Below are positions 8,336-16,543 of a DNA stretch of 48,551 bases, one piece after another. The stretch is taken from the NCBI GenBank assembly GCA_024400505.1, contig JAKSMP010000013.1:1-48551 (forward strand). Direction: 5' to 3'. Source of the stretch: Bacteroidales bacterium. Its GTDB lineage: Bacteria; Bacteroidota; Bacteroidia; Bacteroidales; P3. Each line of letters opens with the position of its first letter. Positions within the stretch are counted from its first letter, which is position 1. The position numbers were made by a program, and so were the translations under genes. The notes beneath the pieces were generated by a model, which was not told the origin of the DNA, did not search any database, and saw nothing but the letters and a program-made list of their open reading frames with translations.

Positions 8336-9199
8336 TTAGTTCTGTATATCGTTCTCGGTGAAGTTGATGGTGAGGGTGGTGATACCGGCACGCTCGATAT
8401 GGATGGAGGCATTGGGGTTCATCGTCTTGCGGAATATTTTGGTAACATTGTTAGCGTCTTTTGTTTCTAGGCTAAAAGTAATGCCGGTCATGTCGCCTGG
8501 GCAAACAGAGCTGTAAAAGAAGCCATTATTGCCACGCCAATATATCTCATAATCATCATAAGGCTTAACAACTTCAAAATTTGACAAAGTGATTTCGCCA
8601 TTGGCATCCCAAGTGACATCGCAGTTTTTCATATATCTCTTTTGCGTTCTTATATATCTAGGCTCGTAGCCTTCGGGCAGGTTGAGGTAGATTTTGAGAA
8701 TGCCAAAGAGGTGCTTGAAGTGAAGTTCACCAAAGTCGTCGGAGCGTGCAACCATGGGCGTCATGTATCCAACATTATTGGCAATGCCAACGTGAAATGA
8801 ACCATCATCGTTTATATGGCTAACATTCCATTGGACATAATCGCTAGCTGCATAGAATGGGCCTTGCTGACCAGCGGGGAAAGGGGCATAGATAGCTGTA
8901 TTATAATATTCAAATACTGCCGTTTTGCCATCTTCAGAGATGGATGTGGCTTTAAATACGGAAAAATGCTCAGGGTTGCTGACAGTTGATTCTGGCACAT
9001 ACACGCCAAATAATGTGTGGAACCAAATATCATCCCAATACATCTGGAGGTCTCCATCGATAGAAAATTTTCCGTTTCCAACCTGCTCAAACGAAGCGAT
9101 GAATTTCTGGTTGTCGGTGGAGGATTCTTCCTTATGGCAGGCGGTGAGGCTGAGGGCTGCCACAGCCATGGCAGCGCAAATGATAACGAGTTTCTTCAT
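8336..9199 (-). CDS. Secreted lipoprotein, possibly fimbrillin-like, 287 aa
   Basis: Lipoprotein signal peptide with lipobox LTAC and acylated Cys21, then a short Ser/Asp/Glu-rich linker. The mature part is beta-rich with FGELHFKHLFGILKIYLNL at about residues 155-175, reminiscent of the 'FkHl-a-l-i' core strand of FimA/Mfa-type fimbrillin-family lipoproteins, and an ending IERAGITTLTINF. The match is weak and I call it only possible. Likely surface or periplasmic. It follows a 52-codon gene by 21 bp, and a hairpin terminator lies just downstream. Confidence 0.6.
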   Translation of the reverse strand: MKKLVIICAAMAVAALSLTACHKEESSTDNQKFIASFEQVGNGKFSIDGDLQMYWDDIWFHTLFGVYVPESTVSNPEHFSVFKATSISEDGKTAVFEYYNTAIYAPFPAGQQGPFYAASDYVQWNVSHINDDGSFHVGIANNVGYMTPMVARSDDFGELHFKHLFGILKIYLNLPEGYEPRYIRTQKRYMKNCDVTWDANGEITLSNFEVVKPYDDYEIYWRGNNGFFYSSVCPGDMTGITFSLETKDANNVTKIFRKTMNPNASIHIERAGITTLTINFTENDIQN

Positions 9200-9220
9200 A
9201 TCAATAGGGTGTTATGTTGG

Positions 9221-9379
9221 TTAGAAAATTTCGTTGCCGTAGGAATAGTTGGTTTCGTGGAACTCTTCCAGCTGGGGAGCAGGAGTGGGTGTGGTGGGGT
9301 CGGCATGGCTCAAGGCATAGCCGTTCTCTACCTGGCAGGTGGTCAGTCGCACCTCGGGAGCTTGATAGATGTGTTTCAT
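9221..9379 (-). CDS. Small protein of 52 aa upstream of the lipoprotein gene
   Basis: Minus-strand reading frame ATG at 9377-9379 to TAA at 9221-9223. The product starts MKHIYQAPEVRLTTCQVENG and ends in a Pro/Thr-rich then acidic tail (NEIF). The 'MK-x-Y-x-x-P-x-(V/T)' opening followed by a Cys is typical of short unannotated Bacteroidales peptides found ahead of secreted-protein genes, as I recall them; their function is unknown to me. A TATCTTTG promoter element lies 85 bp upstream (9464-9471) and the lipoprotein start is 21 bp downstream, which supports a two-gene operon. No signal peptide or membrane segment. Confidence 0.7.
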   Translation of the reverse strand: MKHIYQAPEVRLTTCQVENGYALSHADPTTPTPAPQLEEFHETNYSYGNEIF

Positions 9380-9463
9380 AATTGATAATTGTATTAATAT
9401 GTTGTTCTATTGCGCCAAGACCGAGGCTTTCAACCCCATGCATCTCAGCCGTTAATTATGCTG

Positions 9464-9471
9464 CAAAGATA
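9464..9471 (-). promoter_or_regulatory. Candidate promoter of the small peptide / lipoprotein operon
   Basis: Minus strand TATCTTTG (TAnnTTTG) with a TTG 17 nt upstream (9489-9491). Leader about 80 nt. Confidence 0.6.
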
Positions 9472-9835
9472 CTATTTTTTTCTTATACCAATAATGTTTT
9501 GACTGTGATTTATGTTGATTTAATTAGGGGGGGTGACAATCAGTGAGTTAGCGGCTTTGCAAAAAAAGTATTTGGTCGTAAATAAAGATGTTATAAGCCT
9601 CCCTTGTAGCAAGGCTCAACCTCAATCCGCTGTGTGGTATGAAGCATATTACTCCTGTTCTGCCAATGATATGCACCGACATATAAACGTTGCATAATGC
9701 AAGAAACTTTGCCGTCCTCTCCCTTCTTTTACTCCTAAGGGAATGGTTCAGCGGCCATCCGCTTGTTTATCATAGTATAATTTTCCACCATAGAGTAATG
9801 AATCGGATTATTAAATGGTCAATCAATGGTTAGAG

Positions 9836-9951
9836 GTGTCAAGTGTCATAGGTGTCAGGTGTCAAACTAAATTGCAATTCTTTCTACCAAGGCAAGAATC
9901 GCAACAAATGCAAATCAACAAATCCAAAATGACACCTGACACCCTCGACAC
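9836..9951. repeat. Inverted pair of TGACAC/GTGTCA arrays
   Basis: Four GTGTCA copies at 9836, 9843, 9852 and 9859, then about 65 bp of AT-rich sequence, then TGACAC at 9930 and 9937 and CGACAC at 9946, in opposite orientation. The same hexamer forms four-copy arrays at 46413-46443 and at 47941-47972 / 48079-48111. No gene is seen around this site. Confidence 0.85.
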
Positions 9952-10017
9952 CTCCTCAGTGTTTTACCCCTCAACGTTCCTCGACCGAGACTCCAGGGTA
10001 TTGCCGTAGTAGCGCCG

Positions 10018-10323
10018 TGGTAACGCTTAGGTAGCAATGGTCAAAATTTAGAATGAAACAAAGGCTCTCCCATCGTCTGTATGGCGTTACCAAATTAGGA
10101 GGGCGAGTCGTTAAGTTATGGGTGTGAAGAATTAAAGGAAAATCTTTTTCATTTGAGATGCCTTGCGGCATTGGAGGGGGGGCAATGGATTGAACTTATG
10201 AGAGCCAAGGCTCTCAACGCTCAATCCAATTATATACTCATTGTATTTTAGTAAGTCGATCACCCCCAAAGTGGGGGACTTTGGGGGAATGCCTTTTAGG
10301 CATGCGCACAGCGGGGCGTGCGC
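10018..10323. repeat. Cluster of inverted repeats in a gene-free region
   Basis: The gap between the small-peptide promoter and the lipase gene (about 9480-10617) holds no convincing gene. It contains TGGTAACGC (10018-10026) / GCGTTACCA (10084-10092); TGGATTGA (10186-10193) / TCAATCCA (10221-10228) enclosing TGAGAGCC-AA-GGCTCTCA (10199-10216); CCCCCAAAG (10263-10271) / CTTTGGGGG (10279-10287); ATGCC-TTTTA-GGCAT (10289-10303); and GCGCAC (10304-10309) / GTGCGC (10318-10323). The last three hairpins are directly consecutive. This looks like repetitive extragenic palindromes or a decayed mobile element. Confidence 0.65.
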
Positions 10324-10535
10324 TTCTCCGCTTCGCTATCGGCAACTCTCCACAGGAGGCTTGCGTTCACCCTTCGGTCGTAGAAAATACAGATAGACCA
10401 TGCTCAATATTGGACAACATTATGGGATTCAATGCATATAGCAGTTTTTGCTATTCAATTGTATCTGATCTCCCCACTTCCGCCCCAAGTGGACTCTTTT
10501 TGTTGCCTCTAGGTCCATGCTAATGGATGGGGTTT

Positions 10536-10617
10536 ATCGTTGCTTAGGATAAATTTTATCGTAAGCTAGGATAAATTTTATCGTAAGTTAAGACCATGAG
10601 CGGTCCTAACTTAGGCC
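10536..10617. repeat. Dispersed hairpin-array repeat, copy A
   Basis: Begins ATCGTTGCTTAGG and ends AACTTAGGC, as does copy B at 23982-24065. Inside are two tandem near-palindromes of the form TAGGATAAATTTTATCGTAAG (centres about 10554 and 10575), then TAAGTTAAGACC (10584-10595) paired with GGTCCTAACTTA (10602-10613). It abuts the stop codon of the lipase-like gene at 10618, so it could form structure at that mRNA's 3' end, but no T-run follows. Confidence 0.75.
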
Positions 10618-11544
10618 TCAACGCAGCTGAACAGAGGCGAGCCGTTTCAATGAGTCTTTGATTCCTGCCATGCTGTGGGCGTTGAGGTATTTTTCGTCGT
10701 AGTGGACATAGTATTTAGTCCCTTCGGCATTGGGCACAGCGTTGCCCAGCATTTGGCTTTGCGCGGCAGCATCTTGAAAGATGGACAAGGGGTCGTTGTG
10801 GGAAATGATGCTGGTGATGAGTCGGCTGGAATCTCCTTTGGAAAGGGTGATGCCATGGGTTTGCTTGGTTTCATCGGTCACTCCGGCGGGATTGAACACG
10901 ATGGCGGGGCGGTTGGTGGCCAAGGCATTGCACACAGCCTCGCCTCCCCCCAGCGAGTGACCGGTGAAGAGTAGGGTGCCGTTGGCGGCAGCAATTCTGG
11001 CCGACAGTTCTCTTGCATTTTTAATCGATTGGGCATACTGGATAGAGGTGCCGTCGAGTTGGGTGAGATTGTTGGCCATGTCTTTGAGCGTAACGGTGCC
11101 GGCTGTGGCATAGATGTACTCCTTGCGGCCATTGATGGTGCGGGAGTATAGCTGCGACCGCAATCCCGACACGGGGTCTTTGTAGGCGATATCGCCAAAG
11201 TCGGATGATCGCTCCCATTGGCCTACCAGTTTCTCGGGTGAAAGCCAGGCATACACATCATCGGCTATGCAGGCAGCCTCTAGATAAAGGTTGCTGGAAC
11301 GGATGAGCCGATTTAGTTCGGCTTGGTGGATGCTTGACTGCGTTTTGCGTTGTTCGAGCACTTGCTGGACTTGCTGAGCAAAGTCTAGCACATTGATTGC
11401 CGTCAGCTGGATGTGCTTCTGCTCCACTATTGATAGGAATGCGTCCAAAATGGCTTGGAAGTCGTTGGCAGAGATGCTCTTATTGTCCAATAAGGCACGG
11501 GGAATTTGACTGGTTACGAGGGTCAGTATTTCTTTGCCTATCAT
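10618..11544 (-). CDS. Class-3-lipase-like alpha/beta hydrolase, cytoplasmic, 308 aa
   Basis: Predicted serine hydrolase. The nucleophile elbow GHSLGG is at residues 195-200 (Ser197); a candidate catalytic Asp251 lies in SHNDPLS, and a candidate His290 in NAHSM, giving the order Ser-Asp-His expected of a lipase (class 3 / DUF2974 type). Residues 1-~85 are helical and not recognised. There is no signal peptide, unlike most lipases, so it probably acts inside the cell or is exported by a specialised route. Single gene between a repeat-rich gap (its stop touches hairpin repeat A) and the barrel paralogue at 11595. Substrate unknown. Confidence 0.75.
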   Translation of the reverse strand: MIGKEILTLVTSQIPRALLDNKSISANDFQAILDAFLSIVEQKHIQLTAINVLDFAQQVQQVLEQRKTQSSIHQAELNRLIRSSNLYLEAACIADDVYAWLSPEKLVGQWERSSDFGDIAYKDPVSGLRSQLYSRTINGRKEYIYATAGTVTLKDMANNLTQLDGTSIQYAQSIKNARELSARIAAANGTLLFTGHSLGGGEAVCNALATNRPAIVFNPAGVTDETKQTHGITLSKGDSSRLITSIISHNDPLSIFQDAAAQSQMLGNAVPNAEGTKYYVHYDEKYLNAHSMAGIKDSLKRLASVQLR

Positions 11545-11594
11545 CGATAGTGGTTTTTGTGGATTAGTAGGGCGGGGCTAGGACGGGGGAGGGG

Positions 11595-12782
11595 CTATTC
11601 GTAGTGGGCATTGCCGGTGTAGAATCCGATGTTCACCTGAAGATTGATGCTTAATCCTTTGGGAGCGCCCACGATGTTCTTGAAATTGTCGTAGGCACCA
11701 AATAGTTTGACGTTGAGGCAGGCCACATCGTGGGTGGCATTGTACAGGGGATTGAAGCTGAAGCTGCCTTGGTCGATGCTGTTTCGGTATTGGTAGTTGT
11801 AGTCAACGCCAAACAGCCATGCTCCGATGGTGGGGCCATAGCTTACCTCGTCTTCTTCGATGGAGTAGGATTCAATTCCTGCACCCACAAAGGGTGTGAT
11901 TTTATGCAGGTTGTTGTTGAAAACGGTATATCCATAGGCCAAGAACATATTGAACACGGTGGGGAGTTCGCCTTTGAAGATGACGGGATAGACATCCTCG
12001 CCAAGGGGATTGACATAGTGGTTGGAAGCGGGGTGGAAGTTGGTGTCGAATTCAGCCACATATTCGCTTTCCCAGATGTTCTGTTTGGCTCGGGCCCAGC
12101 CAATATAGGTGCCCCAGGTGAAATAACTGCGGCGGTAGCAGAGGTCGAAGTTGAAGTCCAAGCCAAAGCTGGTGCCGAAGTGTTTGCTGATGTCGCCCAC
12201 AAGTATCTTTGAGCCCAAACCAATGGATGCGCCAAAGGCATATTTGCCATCAACAAAGCGAGTGGGGGTGAATTCTTTCACAGAGTCTAGTTCGGCTTTC
12301 ACTCTTGCTTGCCATTTCTCTAAGGCTTCGAGGTTGTTGCCGTAGCGGGTGTCGGCTTCTACGCGCAGGAGGTCTTCATCCAATCGGTTGCGCCCTTTGG
12401 TCATGGCTTGTTCCTCTTCCCAAAGGTTGGTATTGATGATGTCTCTTTCTATTTTTCGGCGGTGGAGCTCCACTAGGTCAAACATGCATTGGTTGTAGGC
12501 AAGCAATTGGGGGGTGCGAAAGTTGGTGTCGGCCCAAGAGTATTCGTGGGTGGTGAATGCTTTGAGGGCGGGTATGCGGTATTTGATATTGTCAACTTTC
12601 ACCTCTCGGCTGTCGATAGTCAAGAAGTATTCTAGGTAAGAGGTTTTGTCGTAGATGGCGGTATTGTGGTGGAAGTCGTTCCAAGTGAGAGGCCCCATTT
12701 TCCAAGTGTGGACGCCAGATTGTGCATTGGCTGAAAAGGCGAGCAAACCCAAGATTGCAGCAAGTAAGTGTTGTTTCTTCAT
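11595..12782 (-). CDS. Outer-membrane barrel protein with degenerate DUF922-like head, paralogue 2
   Basis: 395 residues; signal peptide 1-20 (ANA-Q). Residues 25-~165 resemble the secreted metalloprotease-like DUF922 family: GPLTWNDF (30-37), a segment ending SWADTNFRTP, then LLAYNQCMFDLVELHRRKI (93-111). In DUF922 this last segment is usually LLxHEQxHFDIxE, so the HExxH zinc motif is replaced by YNQCM (96-100), which predicts a dead site. Residues ~175-395 are glycine- and aromatic-rich strands of an outer-membrane barrel. It is 18 bp downstream of its paralogue; the two share the motif at identical positions. Function unknown. Confidence 0.7.
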   Translation of the reverse strand: MKKQHLLAAILGLLAFSANAQSGVHTWKMGPLTWNDFHHNTAIYDKTSYLEYFLTIDSREVKVDNIKYRIPALKAFTTHEYSWADTNFRTPQLLAYNQCMFDLVELHRRKIERDIINTNLWEEEQAMTKGRNRLDEDLLRVEADTRYGNNLEALEKWQARVKAELDSVKEFTPTRFVDGKYAFGASIGLGSKILVGDISKHFGTSFGLDFNFDLCYRRSYFTWGTYIGWARAKQNIWESEYVAEFDTNFHPASNHYVNPLGEDVYPVIFKGELPTVFNMFLAYGYTVFNNNLHKITPFVGAGIESYSIEEDEVSYGPTIGAWLFGVDYNYQYRNSIDQGSFSFNPLYNATHDVACLNVKLFGAYDNFKNIVGAPKGLSINLQVNIGFYTGNAHYE

Positions 12783-12800
12783 TTGAGGTATATTTGTTGA

Positions 12801-13946
12801 CTAACGAAGTTTTGCCATACGGTCGTTCCAGGAAAAACCCAACTGGAGGTTGATCATGAATCCTTTGGGGGAGTTGATGCTGATGTCGGGGTCGGTGGAT
12901 GAGATGGAGGTGAAGTTGTTGTAGCTGGCGAAGAGTTTTGCGCTCAAGCTAAATATATTATGAGAGCCGTTGTAGTTGTCATTGGCTGTGCCGAGGAATG
13001 AGGCACAGTTGCTGAAATTGTAGTTGTATTCAACGCCTGCGTGCCAGCATCCGTTGGATGAACCCATAGTTACATCGGCATCACCACCGTAATAGAATCC
13101 TTTCATACCATAGCCTACAAAAGGTATGATATTCATCTTGGGATTGCTATAGGCATACAATCCATAGGACACATAGAGGTTGATGTAGGAGAGTGGGTCG
13201 CCTTTGAGCAAGTCGTCGTTTATGTCCTTGATGTTGTAGGCATCGTTGAGGCATTTTGCTCCGCCAATGCTGAAACCGAAATTGAGTTTGCTCCACTCGT
13301 ATCCGCAGAAGAAGTCGGCATACATACCACCGCCAAAGCTGAAGTGGTCATGAAGCTTGCCTCCCACGCTTTGAAATTCGCCGCCAATGGCAAAGCCAAA
13401 ATACACAGGAGCATCTTCGATGGAGTAATGTTGCTTGAAGGAAGTGCTGTCGAGGAGATGCTTGATGCGTGCCTCAATTTGGCTGATGGCCGCAGTATCG
13501 CTGCCTAATTGGGTTCCTATTTCTATTCGTTGAACATCTTCGCCAAGACGTTTCATGGTTTGGTCGAGAAGCTGATTGTGGTTGTAGATGTTTTGGCTGT
13601 TGAGATTATTGTCGAGCACTCGGCGATAGTATTCGAGGAGGTCGAAGATGCATTGGTTATAGCGCAGCACGCCGGGAGTGCGATAAGCTGGGTCGCACCA
13701 TGATTGGAAATAGTCTATCCATGCAAATGCACGGGGTCGGGTGACGCTTACACCATCAATCTCATCCGAAGTGTATTTAATAGTCATATAATATTCAAGG
13801 GTGCAGAATTGGCCGTTGACGGCAGTTCTCTCATCGAAGTCTGTCCATTTGAGTGGTCCCATGGCATAAGTGTGCATGGAATATTGGGCCATAGCCGAAA
13901 CAGAAATCAATAAGCAAAATGTTGCTAATAAGATTCTTCTATTCAT
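12801..13946 (-). CDS. Outer-membrane barrel protein with degenerate DUF922-like head, paralogue 1
   Basis: 381 residues; signal peptide 1-20 (AMA-Q). It matches its downstream neighbour (11595-12782) throughout: GPLKWTDF at 30-37, CDPAYRTPGVLRYNQCIFDLLE with YNQCI at 96-100 where a DUF922 protease would have HExxH, a long helix (about 103-165), then a barrel with a repeating Gly/Tyr/Phe pattern (about 180-381). The pair looks like a tandem duplication. A TATTTTTG element at 13972-13979 is its probable promoter, giving a two-gene operon. Role unknown; peptidase activity is not expected. Confidence 0.7.
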   Translation of the reverse strand: MNRRILLATFCLLISVSAMAQYSMHTYAMGPLKWTDFDERTAVNGQFCTLEYYMTIKYTSDEIDGVSVTRPRAFAWIDYFQSWCDPAYRTPGVLRYNQCIFDLLEYYRRVLDNNLNSQNIYNHNQLLDQTMKRLGEDVQRIEIGTQLGSDTAAISQIEARIKHLLDSTSFKQHYSIEDAPVYFGFAIGGEFQSVGGKLHDHFSFGGGMYADFFCGYEWSKLNFGFSIGGAKCLNDAYNIKDINDDLLKGDPLSYINLYVSYGLYAYSNPKMNIIPFVGYGMKGFYYGGDADVTMGSSNGCWHAGVEYNYNFSNCASFLGTANDNYNGSHNIFSLSAKLFASYNNFTSISSTDPDISINSPKGFMINLQLGFSWNDRMAKLR

Positions 13947-13971
13947 ATCAGTAGAGTAATGTTAAGTGTTG

Positions 13972-13979
13972 CAAAAATA
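13972..13979 (-). promoter_or_regulatory. Candidate promoter of the barrel paralogue pair
   Basis: Minus strand TATTTTTG (TAnnTTTG), 26 bp upstream of the first start codon and just after the exb terminator. Confidence 0.55.
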
Positions 13980-14008
13980 CAAAAAAAATATGAATTAAGC
14001 CAAATAAA

Positions 14009-14037
14009 AAAAGCCACCTTGAAAGAAGGTGGCTTTT
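14009..14037 (-). terminator. Rho-independent terminator after the exb operon
   Basis: AAAAGCCACCTT (14009-14020), loop GAAAG, AAGGTGGCTTTT (14026-14037): a perfect 12-bp stem with A/T flanks on both sides. It lies 22 bp beyond the stop of the last exbD gene. Confidence 0.9.
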
Positions 14038-14058
14038 CGTTATAGAGTAACTGAACTA

Positions 14059-14532
14059 TTAGTTGCGTTCAGCTTTGGCGGCATTGTAGAAGATCTTGAA
14101 TGCACCGGAGTTGCGGAGCTCCTGCTTGATGTCGCTAATCATACCCATCTTGGTGTCTTTGTCGGCCTTGATAGAAAAGGTGACGAAGGGACGGTCAGCC
14201 TCTACGCGAGACTGGAGTTCGGTTTCGACAAACAGGGGGATATCGGATACCTCGCTAATCTGGTCGTTAAGCTGAATACGAGATTCAGAACCATATTTTC
14301 TTTGGAATTCACCCTGCATGGGGGTACCTACGTTGATGTAGCTTACCAAGCTCTTCTTTTGGAGTTTGACGGTCTCAGTGGCCTTAGGGACCTTGATCGT
14401 CACATACAATGAGCTTTCGCGCATGGTAGTGATGGTCATGAAGAAGAACAGGAGCATGAAGATAATGTCGGACATAGAACCCATGTTGAGGGCTGGAGTC
14501 TCTTTTGGTTTTTTACCTGTGAATTTTGCCAT
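14059..14532 (-). CDS. exbD: ExbD/TolR-family biopolymer transport protein, second copy
   Basis: 157 residues: short basic N-terminus (KFTGKKPKETPALNMGSMSD), one transmembrane helix (about residues 24-41, IIFMLLFFFMTITTMRE) and a periplasmic domain. The conserved Asp of ExbD-type stator helices is seen in NMGSMSDIIF. Works with ExbB and TonB to couple proton-motive force to outer-membrane receptors. It overlaps the stop of the first exbD by 1 nt (14532). Last gene of the exbB / four-TM / exbD / exbD operon, followed by a strong terminator. Confidence 0.92.
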   Translation of the reverse strand: MAKFTGKKPKETPALNMGSMSDIIFMLLFFFMTITTMRESSLYVTIKVPKATETVKLQKKSLVSYINVGTPMQGEFQRKYGSESRIQLNDQISEVSDIPLFVETELQSRVEADRPFVTFSIKADKDTKMGMISDIKQELRNSGAFKIFYNAAKAERN

Positions 14533-15107
14533 TATTTCTTTTCTCCTATTTTAGTAGGCTCAGCTTCGGAAATAGCAATAGGAATTGCCTGATCGATTGC
14601 TTCGGCCTGGGGGTCATTAAGGTCAGCATAATTTCTGCCGAACTTTGCTTGAGAGAGTTCGTTTCGCAGTTCTGAGATAGCCTTAGTCAGCTCGTTCTGT
14701 ACGGCGACATACATATCATAAGAAGTACCGCGGTCGTTCTGCAAGGAGATAATACCTTTGGAAATGTCCATCATACCAAGTAAGGGAATTTCCATCTGGA
14801 GTTTCTCAGGAAGGTTGGGGTCGTTGTTGGGGTTTCCGAGGAATTCCTTGGCACGATCCTTAAGTTCTGAGATATCGCCAACTTCACCATTGAAGAGGAG
14901 ACGGTCCTTACTATTGATTTTTACGATGAAGATATTACGTTCCTTAACCTCAGGCGTATCCTTTTGATCGGGAGGCAGAGGTGGCGGCAAACGACGAGCA
15001 ATACCCTGATCTGTGTTGATGTTGGAGACCAACAGGAAGAAGGCCAACAACAAGAACGAGATGTCGGACATTGAACTGGTGTTTAGGCCAGGTGTTTTTC
15101 TTCCCAT
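14532..15107 (-). CDS. exbD: ExbD/TolR-family biopolymer transport protein, first copy
   Basis: 191 residues with the same plan as the next gene: GRKTPGLNTSSMSDISF at the start of a single transmembrane helix (about 13-34) and a larger periplasmic domain with Arg-Arg-Leu-Pro-Pro-Pro linker. Paired ExbD proteins of different length are usual in Bacteroidota, where they probably form a heteromeric ExbD pair on one ExbB pentamer (inference). Starts 6 bp after the four-TM gene. Confidence 0.92.
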   Translation of the reverse strand: MGRKTPGLNTSSMSDISFLLLAFFLLVSNINTDQGIARRLPPPLPPDQKDTPEVKERNIFIVKINSKDRLLFNGEVGDISELKDRAKEFLGNPNNDPNLPEKLQMEIPLLGMMDISKGIISLQNDRGTSYDMYVAVQNELTKAISELRNELSQAKFGRNYADLNDPQAEAIDQAIPIAISEAEPTKIGEKK

Positions 15108-15113
15108 AATTAA

Positions 15114-15554
15114 TTATTTTTTCTTGATTGAATTAGCAATTTCTACGAATACGATGGCAGCGGTAGCAGCGATTACGATGAGGTAAACGAGGTAGCAGCA
15201 TGCACCGATCATCTTAGAACCAGTTTCGGTTAAATTATTCTTTTCGAGGAGAGCTGCGGAAACATCGGTGCCCTTGGACAAGAAGAACAAAGCAACAACC
15301 AATGCAGCGCAACCGGCCAATAAGATAAAGAATTTACCGAGTTTGCCGTTTTCTGCAAGACTTTTGAAAAGGAAGAAAATAGCAGCAATTACCGATACGC
15401 CAATGAATCCAACAAGGAGCCAGAAGACGATATCGAACATGCCTGATTGAGGATTGGTATCCACGTTGAGGGCAAATACCACAGCAAATACTGCGCATAA
15501 GATGCCGATGATCAACATGGCCAATGTGAGTAATTTATCAGTTTTCTCTTTCAT
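15114..15554 (-). CDS. Small four-TM membrane protein in the exb operon
   Basis: 146 residues with four hydrophobic helices (about 8-29, 42-64, 74-93, 114-139), short charged loops and a lysine-rich end (SIKKK). No recognised domain. Its place between exbB and the two exbD genes, with tight spacing, suggests it is an accessory part of the TonB energising complex in this phylum; that is inference from position only. Confidence 0.82.
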   Translation of the reverse strand: MKEKTDKLLTLAMLIIGILCAVFAVVFALNVDTNPQSGMFDIVFWLLVGFIGVSVIAAIFFLFKSLAENGKLGKFFILLAGCAALVVALFFLSKGTDVSAALLEKNNLTETGSKMIGACCYLVYLIVIAATAAIVFVEIANSIKKK

Positions 15555-15607
15555 AACAGTTCAAGGATTAAAAATTTAGTTTATAACAGTTGATTTCCTT
15601 AAAACTA

Positions 15608-16432
15608 TTATTTGTGATTCTTAACGAGGATGTCCATGAAGGAGATAGAACCATCTTCCATCTGGGCAACGAGGCTCTCGATTTTGGTAAGGATGTAGTT
15701 GTAGAAAATCTGAAGAATAATAGCAGCGATAAGACCGAAGATGGTGGTCAACAGAGCGACCTTCATACCACCAGCAACAACGGTGGGGCTGATATCACCA
15801 GCAACTTCGATATCATCGAATGCCTGCACCATACCTACAACGGTACCGAGGAATCCGAAAGAAGGAGCCAAAGCGATGAACAGACCAATCCAGGTCATGT
15901 TGTTCTCGAGGCGAGCCATCTGAACGCCACCGTAAGAGGTAACAGCTTTCTCTACATTGTCAAGACCCTCTTCGATACGGTCGAGACCCTGATAGAAGAT
16001 AGAAGCAACGGGACCACGGGTGTCGCGGCAGAGTTCCTTAGCACCTTCGATGTTGCCAGCCTTAACTTTTTCTTCAATACCCTCAAGGAGTTTCTGTACA
16101 TTGGTGGAAGCCATGTTCAGATAGAGGATACGCTCGATAACGAGAGCCATACCGAAAATGAGGCAGAGGAGCACGGGGGTCATCCAGCCTGCACCACCCT
16201 GGATGTACTTCTCTTTCAAGGTCTGGTGGAAGGACTTCTTTTCAACAACGGGAGCAGCTTCTTCAGCTTCTTCTACTACTGCCTCAGCAACGGTAGAATC
16301 GGTGGTCTGCTCGTCAACTTGTTCGGTAGCGGGTTCAGCAGCCTGAGCAGGCTGTTCCTGAGCCATGACACCATTGAGATTGGTGAATGTCAATAAACCT
16401 ACGATTGACATCAAAGCAATTACTTTTTTCAT
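15608..16432 (-). CDS. exbB: ExbB / MotA-TolQ family proton channel
   Basis: 274 residues. Signal-like N-terminus (1-24, GVMA-Q), an acidic Ala/Glu/Thr-rich segment (about 25-65), then the MotA/TolQ/ExbB domain with three transmembrane helices: about 78-96, 183-206 (GLFIALAPSFGFLGTVVGMVQAF, conserved) and 218-240. The GTVxGM signature is clear. Forms the inner-membrane pentamer that energises TonB. First gene of the operon, with a TATATTTG promoter element at 16497-16504. Confidence 0.95.
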   Translation of the reverse strand: MKKVIALMSIVGLLTFTNLNGVMAQEQPAQAAEPATEQVDEQTTDSTVAEAVVEEAEEAAPVVEKKSFHQTLKEKYIQGGAGWMTPVLLCLIFGMALVIERILYLNMASTNVQKLLEGIEEKVKAGNIEGAKELCRDTRGPVASIFYQGLDRIEEGLDNVEKAVTSYGGVQMARLENNMTWIGLFIALAPSFGFLGTVVGMVQAFDDIEVAGDISPTVVAGGMKVALLTTIFGLIAAIILQIFYNYILTKIESLVAQMEDGSISFMDILVKNHK

Positions 16433-16496
16433 GATTAAGTTTAATGAATTAATTATTAATTTGTTAGTTAATTATTCTATAATATCAATACTATTG

Positions 16497-16504
16497 CAAA
16501 TATA
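16497..16504 (-). promoter_or_regulatory. Candidate promoter of the exb operon
   Basis: Minus strand TATATTTG (TAnnTTTG), about 65 bp upstream of exbB. Confidence 0.55.
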
Positions 16505-16543
16505 CGTGATTTTTCTGAAAAGATAAACTTTTCTGTGTTTTTT

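Noticed and set aside
10281-10523. 80-codon frame in the hairpin-dense gap
   Set aside because: It is formed largely from palindromic repeats and has no protein-like pattern.
15590-16396. 268-codon frame on the plus strand
   Set aside because: Antisense to exbB; low-complexity Glu/Asn/Thr composition from the shadowed codons.
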